Source of the DNA: Allomyces arbusculus
Taxonomy: Eukaryota; Blastocladiomycota; Blastocladiomycetes; Blastocladiales; Blastocladiaceae
NCBI GenBank assembly: GCA_027604705.1
Contig: JADHYV010000048.1
Span: 62,001-126,000 of the forward strand
Reading direction: 5' to 3'
DNA: 64,000 bases
The notes under the pieces are model-generated. The model was not told the DNA's origin. It saw nothing but the letters and a program-made list of their open reading frames with translations, and searched no databases. Shown here in pieces: positions 57,496 through 64,000 of the stretch; position 1 is the stretch's first letter, and each line of letters starts with the position of its first letter. The position numbers and the translations under genes were made by a program.

Positions 57496-58846
57496 TTACG
57501 CCAAACTCAACTTGCTATACAAAAAGCCAACACCGAACACAACACCCAGCACGATTGATCGTGCCAAAAATTGGCCACCCCATGCATAGATCCCGACTTC
57601 AGACGCGGCGCCAAACAAGACGTCCACCAGTCCTGACAAGACCAGTTGGCTAAAGCCCCACAGGCTGCACACCTGTGGGATCATATGGTCAAACTTTTCC
57701 CATCAGAAAAATCCTTGGCTGCGACATATGAGGTGACCACGTAAGTGTTGGGCAACACATAATCGCTGATCATAACGGTACTATTCAGACCCCAGGACAC
57801 AATGATACGAATCATGGCAAGTGGCCCAAGGATGAGGAGGAATGCGACTGTTGCTTTCTTCAGTTTTGATAGAGGACCGTTCTTGATGATCAGAATCACA
57901 AGGTGCAAGACCACAACCATTGAAAAGTGGATGAGGCCATGGGGCAGCTGGTAAAACCAGTCCGCCAAGTTCGTGCCGTTTATCGGCATGGAGCTTGCGC
58001 CAGTTGTTGAGGATGAGAGCAACGCCTGGACAGCGTCAAAGTGGCACCCAGCGAGAAGAACGTGCAATGTCGTTTCCATAAGGCGAACAAACGACGTCTT
58101 GGCTTGCTTTTTGGCAAGGGGTCGGAATGCTGGGGGCGCAGAATACACGAGCCAGACACACATCATGTTGCCAATCACTAGCGAAGCAGGGTCCCAGGGG
58201 CAGCTGACAGAAGACAATGCGCGCAGGTACCAGGCGATGGGCGCCAAAAACGCGACAAACAAGCGCCAACCAAGCGTGAGCAGCGACACGTTTACCGTCT
58301 TGACAGGCGGTGGCATGAAGTTGTACAAGAGTTGGACAAACGACAGCCAGACCAGATGTGTGAGCAACGGGAGAGCTTGAGCATAGTTCCAAGTCGCAAC
58401 AAAATACGCCCAGCTCGCGTTCCGAGCACCGTGATTGTGTCAGGCGGTGACAGCATCAGAGCGGCCAGTACAACAGCACACGACATGACGACTATGGCCA
58501 TCAGGAAGATCCATGCGCATTGCACAAGGGACGCCCCAATGTGGACTGCCGCTTGCGCACCATGAGCGTGTGCAGCATTTTCGAAGGCATTCCCCAAAAC
58601 CTCTGCAGCCTTAAACCCAAGTCCTTTGGCAGCCAGGACAGCGGAATCCCCAAGAGTCTTGGCAATAATTTCGGCAGACGCGGCGGCCGCCCTCATCGCT
58701 GCAACAGCGCCATCAGCAGCCGCTTTTGCGGCCTCCATGCCTGCAACTTCTGCTGTGTGCTCAGCAGATCTGCCCGCGAAATGGGCGCCCCCAAATAGTG
58801 CACTGGCGACGAGTGCACAGCCAGCGAAGATGAAGGGAAAGACCAT
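57496..58846 (-). CDS. Unrecognised multipass membrane protein with Ala-rich helix
   Basis: Likely exons 58846-58452, 58413-57726 and 57672-57496 (419 aa). The junctions are tentative: the introns would be only 38 and 53 nt, shorter than others here, though the first holds a CTGAC branch-like site. Residues 1-25 are a hydrophobic start (MVFPFIFAGCALVASALFGG). Residues 30-105 are a charged Ala-rich amphipathic stretch with few turns. Several hydrophobic segments follow (WIFLMAIVVMSCAVVLAALM, LLTLGWRLFVAFLAPIAWYL, FSMVVVLHLVILIIK, VAFLLILGPLAMIRIIVSWG, and two in the last exon). There is no family I recognise. A TATA box lies about 215 bp upstream. The frame change near 58430 could instead mean a decayed gene or another splice choice. 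Confidence 0.6.
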
Positions 58847-59060
58847 GACGGCAGAGGCGTGAAATCGGGCTTGGGTACAAAGATCCCAATGGACGCAATG
58901 AAGAGGGCGGGTGCTCTATTGATTTGAAGAAGAGCAGGCGCCAGCGACAATGTCGTGACTACAATTTTCGAAACTTAAGTGGTCATACTGCTGGTAACAA
59001 AAGGGTGGAGCGTTGGTCGGCGGATTGTACTGCTGTGCAGCAGAACAGTTAGGGGAGCTG

Positions 59061-59072
59061 TGTTTATATACT
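59061..59072 (-). promoter_or_regulatory. TATA box upstream of the membrane-protein gene
   Basis: The minus strand reads TATATAAACA here, about 215 bp before the ATG at 58846. It is the second clear TATA box in the window. Both stand before genes with no recognised family. Confidence 0.5.
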
Positions 59073-61950
59073 TGGATCGCAGGGCGACAGTGGTGGGAGG
59101 GGCCAGTCTCAACCGCGCTGATGACTCGATTGGGCACGTTGCGATCTGGAGCCACCTGGAGCTGAGCGTTTTCACAAGCATCGGCGGACGAGGAAATGGC
59201 GTGGAAGAAGTGGGTGGTGAGCGCCAGGCTGAGCACTCAAGATGAAAAGATGAAAACCAGCCCTCAGCCCACCTCACAGTTGCAACTGAGCTGTGCTGAC
59301 ATGGTGGGCCAAAGCGTGTCTTCAGCTGAAGTCCGCTGTCATCAAGACCAGGCCGACTTGATGCTGTTGCTGCGCACCCAGCATTGTCTCTCGCTGTAAA
59401 TTTGCCTTGAAGGTCGGAGAGTGTGGAACTGGTCTGAATTTAGACTGCATCCGCACTTTTTGATGCAGGTTTCACACTGAACAATCTTTGCAGCGAGTAA
59501 TTTATCATCCACTAATGCTAGCATCCAAAGACCTGACACTTTTCTCTCTGGTTGTTGGGATTGCAGGAGTTGTGCTTTTATTTCTCCATTGTTTGAAGCA
59601 CAGGGAATTAGCCTTGGGCGAAACAGGCACAACAAATAGGGCATGATGGCTTTGCTGTGCACAACTTCGCGTTGTGAGGACACAAATGGCTTCAGGGGCA
59701 AGGCGCTGTCACAAAGCAGGCAGAGGAGAAGGGCGGGGGAAGCCCAGGCTCAGCAAGAGGCACAGGTGATCGTAAGTGTCCTGTTTCGCCGCAAAGCTAG
59801 CAGTGCACAAACGGCCTGGAGGCGGGAGCGAACCGAAGAGGAACGCTACGGAAAGCTCGTGAAAGCGTCTCCACCCGTCAAACCCTCCCGCAAATCGTTC
59901 CCTGGTGCACCGATCGTGTGGAACGATGCGGTCCGTCTTGCTCGCTTCGCGCAAAGGCGTGCGCGTTGCGGTCGTACTTCAAACGTCGCGCCAACAGAAA
60001 CAGAAAACGGGCCCGCACGTACCTGTCGTCAGAGGGAACTGCAGTTTCGCGCGTGGGACCTGGGCGGGCGGCACTCGTTGCGCGCCCTCGAAACCCGGTC
60101 AAAATGTGCGCGTCGACGATAGCTGTGACGAAACTCTGAGTGACAGGGACGAAACACGTCAGCAGGCAGTTCTCTTTCAGCGGGGCAGGGCAGGCGTGCG
60201 CAAAGGACACCCACCCGCGGGCCACCGACTCTTTTGAGCTCGCCCCGCGACATGCCCGCCGTCGCTCAGGGGACCACAACAAACAGCAGAGAGGCCTGGG
60301 CCCTCAGCAGCACGCACATCAGCGACGGTGGCGGCCGCGAACCGTTTCTGCGCGCCAGCCTTCACACGCGCAACAGCGTCGTGGGGCGCATTAGTCGCCA
60401 CCCACCATGCTGCTGAGACAGAGAAAGAGTGAAAGGGAACGACGAGAACGACATGGTGGACGACGGCGGCCGCCATCGGCTCGGCCCAAAGGGAAGGGGA
60501 GAGAGGGAGGAGAAGGAAGCCAGCGTCGGTGACCGCTGGTTGGACTCGCGCGCGACCACGTCGTGCGCCTGCGGACAGTGGTCCGTCACGCTGGTCCTGG
60601 CATGGGACCAGGACAAGGTGCGCCGGCTTCATCGACGCCACGCTTCAGCGGGCGCGGTCAACCCGCGCGGAAGAAGGGGCCGGCTTCCGTTGTCGCGGCC
60701 GGGCGCGGCGAGGCGGCAGAAAACGGTAACGAGGACGGAAAGGTGGAGGCGCGCAACGTTGCGTGTCGACGACAGCGGTCCTGATGAAGAGAGGACCAGA
60801 GGCAGTCGTGACAGGCCGCAAACAGCAGCCTGAGGTCGTGGCATATTTACGCGAGCAGAAGCGCAGCATGAGGTGTGTAAGAAAATGAAAGGATAAGGGC
60901 CAGGGAGTGAACCGCGGGTGTGAGCAAAGTCAGGTTTGAGCCGCCGACCTCAACTCAGTGGCCGGGAGTCAGTGATCCGTCCTGGTCGCACGAACCGCCA
61001 CTGACCAGATCTGACCCCTGCTGCCAAGCACCGACAGGACCGTTGAGGGCGATGTCTGACGGTGGCCCTGCGACAGCGTTCGAAATTCAGGCCACCGCTC
61101 TCAATCACGCACAGCGTGAGGACTCAAACGCACATGTATTTGTGAGCAACTGCGCCATGACGCGGATCGCAGTGACCACGCGTTACTGGTCGTCAGGCGC
61201 CGCCTGCATCAATCCAAGCCAATCGCGCCTTGGAATTGGTCGACTGGATTGTGCATGTCCACTGGCTCGGCCAGAAGAGCGTGGATCTGTACCTGGAGGA
61301 TTGGATCTTGGTCTTGGGCAAATCCACACAAAGCTGATAGTGTTGCCAAAGGGTCGCGATTTGCACAACATGAGAAGCAACAGTCACACATCTCATGACT
61401 TTCAGCGAAAGACACACGGCTTCTGGCCAGTCTTGCAATTTTCATTCTCGCAACTTTTGCAGCACGGTAAATCTCAGTGACCAGATCAGTTCTCAGTTTT
61501 CTGGCTTGTCCCGTCTGCTGGGCGCTTTGTTCCTCGTTTGTCGATGAAGTGAGCTGCGTTACAGTGACTACGACCAAGGGAGCCACCACGCCAACAGGAG
61601 CGATAATGAGTATTTCGGCTCTAAGGCCACGATGGGAACAGTCATGGCTGGCCGCTGTCCTCTTGATGATTGCAAGCAGCACGAATCAGAATCGTGTCCA
61701 CGATTTGCGGGTTTGATAAACGAGGTTGAATCCACGTTGAAAGCTTGGCGAAACCATCAGTTCATGGTCAGACCCAGTGTCGCCAACGTGACAGTAACGT
61801 GAGCCACCGCCAACTTATGTACTGCAGCTGCTCGCAACAGCGCGCATCCTCCTGATCCAACCCTTCGCAGACTATTCTCCGTCGCCGGAGATGCTGTCCT
61901 CTCCCGCCGGTAACCCACTGCCGCCCCAAACCGTCGCCCTTCTGCCACGC
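59073..61950. other. Gene-free stretch of about 2.9 kb
   Basis: Several ORFs of 60-160 codons overlap in all frames, chiefly in the GC-rich part (59700-60850), but none has a motif, a consistent frame or plausible splicing. I find no tRNA, rRNA or transposon ends. What it does is unknown. Confidence 0.5.
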
Positions 61951-61956
61951 TGACCA

Positions 61957-63616
61957 CTTCGATGTGGCGCTCGAAACGGTACTCGACTTGCTCAACCACG
62001 TGGCCATGGAGCACGCGGCGATCCGGACCAAGTTTGCGCGCGCCGAGTCGATGCTCGGCGATTTGCGCTATTCTGTGGTCGCGATGGCTCAGAGGCAGAC
62101 GGAGGAGGTCAAGGATGCGCGGAATGAGTGGCTGGTCGAGGCTCCGGAAATAAGTACAGATCGGGTGACGGAGCGACTGGAGGGGAGGTGATGGTGGTGT
62201 CGTTTGAGGAGGAGGACGGGTGTGCGACGCGCGAGGTGCGCGACGATTCGCTCCTGCACGCGAACGAGACGCGCGACGATCCGCCGCTCTGCATGAGCGA
62301 CCGACGACGACGCTCGTGCTCGAAACGACTCGCGAGGACGTGATCACGGTCACCAGTCCTCGTCCAGCGTCACCGCGCACTCTCGAGACGATACGCGAGG
62401 AGACTGTTTGATACCCACCTCTCGCCCGACGACCTTCCGCGAGATGCCGGCCAATCCGCTGCCGCTCGCGCTTGGATCGCAGGACGAGCTTCCGCGCGCA
62501 CCCGGGACGATCCGCGAAGGTGTGCTCATGGTCCCCAACAGTTCCCGCCCGACGACCAAACGCCCCACGTCGCTTGCGGCGTTTGTCGACCTGACCTCGC
62601 ACGACGACGAGGACCATCCACCAGTACCGACCCCGGTGGGATCGCCTGTGTTCCCCATCATCGGACCGGAACTCGACGCGCTCGCCGCTGCGCTCGCCGA
62701 CCTGCTACCGTCCGGCATACGCGTCGGGTCGCCGGCGCTCGGGCTGCCCGCGATGCTCGTGGAAGTGACCCCCGTGCTCTCAACCGTGACGGTCCCGGTG
62801 CCCGACGCCACCCCCGCAAAGCCCGCGCGCTCTTCGAAACAGCGCAGGGGCAGGGCAAATTACGCGCGCGGTCGCCCACTGCCGAGGAGGGCGAGATGAG
62901 GGCGGCGGCAGCGCTGCCGAACCGCTGGTGTTGCCGCCGCGGAAAGCGGCCAAGTCCAAGCCGGCGACGAATGCATCGAGTAGCGGCGCGCGGATCACGC
63001 GGTCATCTACTACCGCTGCCGCTGGACTGGCGCCGGCACTCGCGGTTCTGGCGTTCCCGCCGCCTCCTCCGTCCCCACCGCACATGGACGCACACGACGC
63101 CGATCGACCGCACGCGAGCTCATCCGGACCCGGATCCGCACACGCGATGCTCACCGGCACGGGCCGGCTCCCGCCACGTCCCGCTGCGGTCCCGGGACCC
63201 GACCCCACGTACGGCACGCGCACCCAGTCCACGACCACTGCACGCGCCATTCCCGCTGCACCGCCTGCCCCCGCGCCGCCGCCGCGTGCGCAATCGACCC
63301 CCCGCGGTCATGGGCGCGGTCGAGGCGGGAAACGCGGGAGGGCTGTGGAGCGGGTCGGGAAGCCGATTTTGATGCCGACGAGGGGCCGCGAGTCCCACCG
63401 CCGGCGGAGAAGGTGAACAAGGCGGAGCGGGTGATGACGCCGCGGCGGTACGCGCATCCGCGGTATAAAAGTGGATATGGGCTCGGGGCCGAGTTTGTGA
63501 CGGGGGATCAGTCTGAGGTGGTGGTGGAGGAGGAGGTGATGGCGATGTCGGATGAGGACCGAGGTTCGTGGTGGACGGTGGGGGGTGAGGGTGGTTTGCG
63601 TGCGAGGACAGGATGA
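61957..63616 (+). pseudogene. Frame-broken ORF series, low-complexity protein
   Basis: Protein-like sequence runs almost without a break on the plus strand but changes frame several times. First comes a coiled-coil start (DVALETVLDLLNHVAMEHAA to EVKDARNEWLVEAPE, to 62150). Then come short related units with a TIRE/SRPTT theme: TTREDVITVTSPRP (62318-62365), TLETIREETV (62380-62410), IPTSRPTTFREMP (62411-62450), and TIREGVLMVPNSSRPTTKRP (62509-62570). A Pro/Ala/Ser-rich part (62640-63400) and a tail RRYAHPRYKSGYGLGAEFVT (63443 on) follow. No GT-AG introns I could place repair the changes. Either the gene is decaying or the assembly has small indels here. No family is recognised. Confidence 0.4.
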
Positions 63617-63775
63617 CTTGTGGACTGGATGAGGTATGTGTCGACGAATCGCATTAGTTCGATGTTCGTTTTCCGCGTCGTTTAGTTTTGGTGCTGTTGA
63701 CTCAACACATCAAAGCACGCACTTGCTGCCTTCAACCTGCATCCACTTTCAAACGCATCCAATTCGCTCGATATT

Positions 63776-64000
63776 TCACCGCCAAAACTTAACATACAGC
63801 ACGACCAACACCACCAAGATCACCACCGCGAGCGGCGCGTGTTTCCGAACCAGCGCCTCGTACCGGACCCGGCGCGCGTCCTTGCGGTACTTGCGCGTCG
63901 AGTCGCGCAAGTTATCCGACAAGGCCGCCATTTTATCGAGCGAATCCCCGCGGAACAGCAGGTCCTCCATGTTCTTGGTCATGATGCGCGTCACGTCCTG
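63776..64000 (-). CDS. SEC22: R-SNARE Sec22 (C-terminal part, runs off window)
   Basis: ER-Golgi R-SNARE; only the last 75 codons are inside the window. Seen: SNARE helix start QDVTRIMTKNMEDLLFRGDS with the zero-layer Arg in FRGDS, then LDKMAALSDNLRDSTRKYRK, a basic juxtamembrane segment and a C-terminal membrane anchor APLAVVILVVLVVLYVKFW. The short end after the anchor (YVKFWR; Sec22 proteins end in YVRFW-like residues) favours Sec22 over VAMP7 or Ykt6. The longin domain would lie beyond base 64000. Confidence 0.88.
   Translation of the reverse strand, partial: QDVTRIMTKNMEDLLFRGDSLDKMAALSDNLRDSTRKYRKDARRVRYEALVRKHAPLAVVILVVLVVLYVKFWR

Noticed and set aside
59643-60833. Several overlapping ORFs of 100-160 codons in a GC-rich block
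   Set aside because: They occur in all frames at once, are Arg/Ala/Gly-rich, and show neither motif nor splice continuity.
1-64000. Search for transposon, retroelement or CRISPR structures
   Set aside because: I found no terminal repeats, reverse transcriptase or transposase motifs, and no spaced direct-repeat array.

Overview
This 64 kb window is nuclear DNA from a eukaryote with compact, intron-bearing genes. Most introns are about 60-110 nt. The protein set points to a fungus: a Gpt2/Sct1-type acyltransferase, a Vps5-type sorting nexin, an OCA6-like pseudophosphatase and an Sdd3-type M16 peptidase. A full TPPP/p25-alpha gene (a protein tied to flagellated lineages) and a VWA8 gene argue for a zoosporic, early-diverging fungus, for example Blastocladiomycota or a chytrid. 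That placement is inference; no rRNA or mitochondrial marker is present. Exon-intron structures were read by eye from splice signals, reading frame and recalled family alignments.

Layout, left to right: VWA8 (partial, minus); ABHD11-like hydrolase (minus); Sdd3-like M16 peptidase (plus); SMC4 condensin (minus); glycerol-3-phosphate acyltransferase (minus); CRM1/exportin-1 (minus); a decayed copy followed by an intact copy of an F-box/LRR-like gene (plus); F-actin capping protein beta (plus); an F-box-like remnant and a doubtful frame-broken region (28.3-30 kb); M17 leucyl aminopeptidase (minus); an unrecognised acidic 759-aa protein (plus); TPPP (minus) divergent from Tudor-SN (plus); an unrecognised TRAFAC-like GTPase behind a TATA box (plus); TFIIH Tfb4 and RNA polymerase III RPC1 in tandem (plus); an LRR relic; an OCA6-like protein (minus) divergent from Vps5/SNX1 (plus); an unrecognised multipass membrane protein (minus); 3 kb without a supported gene; a frame-broken low-complexity ORF series; and the 3' end of SEC22 (minus).

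Most genes are conserved housekeeping functions: chromosome condensation, nuclear export, transcription, endosome and ER-Golgi traffic, lipid synthesis, actin capping and proteolysis. They are not a functional cluster. The accessory material lies in the lower-GC gaps and includes the F-box/LRR copies, the GTPase, the membrane protein and the broken ORFs. The observations I rate highest are a 5' splice-site consensus dominated by C at +4 and G at +5, a GC-AG intron in RPC1, valine at the leptomycin-B cysteine position of CRM1, the tandem decay of the F-box/LRR pair, and the undescribed GTPase.
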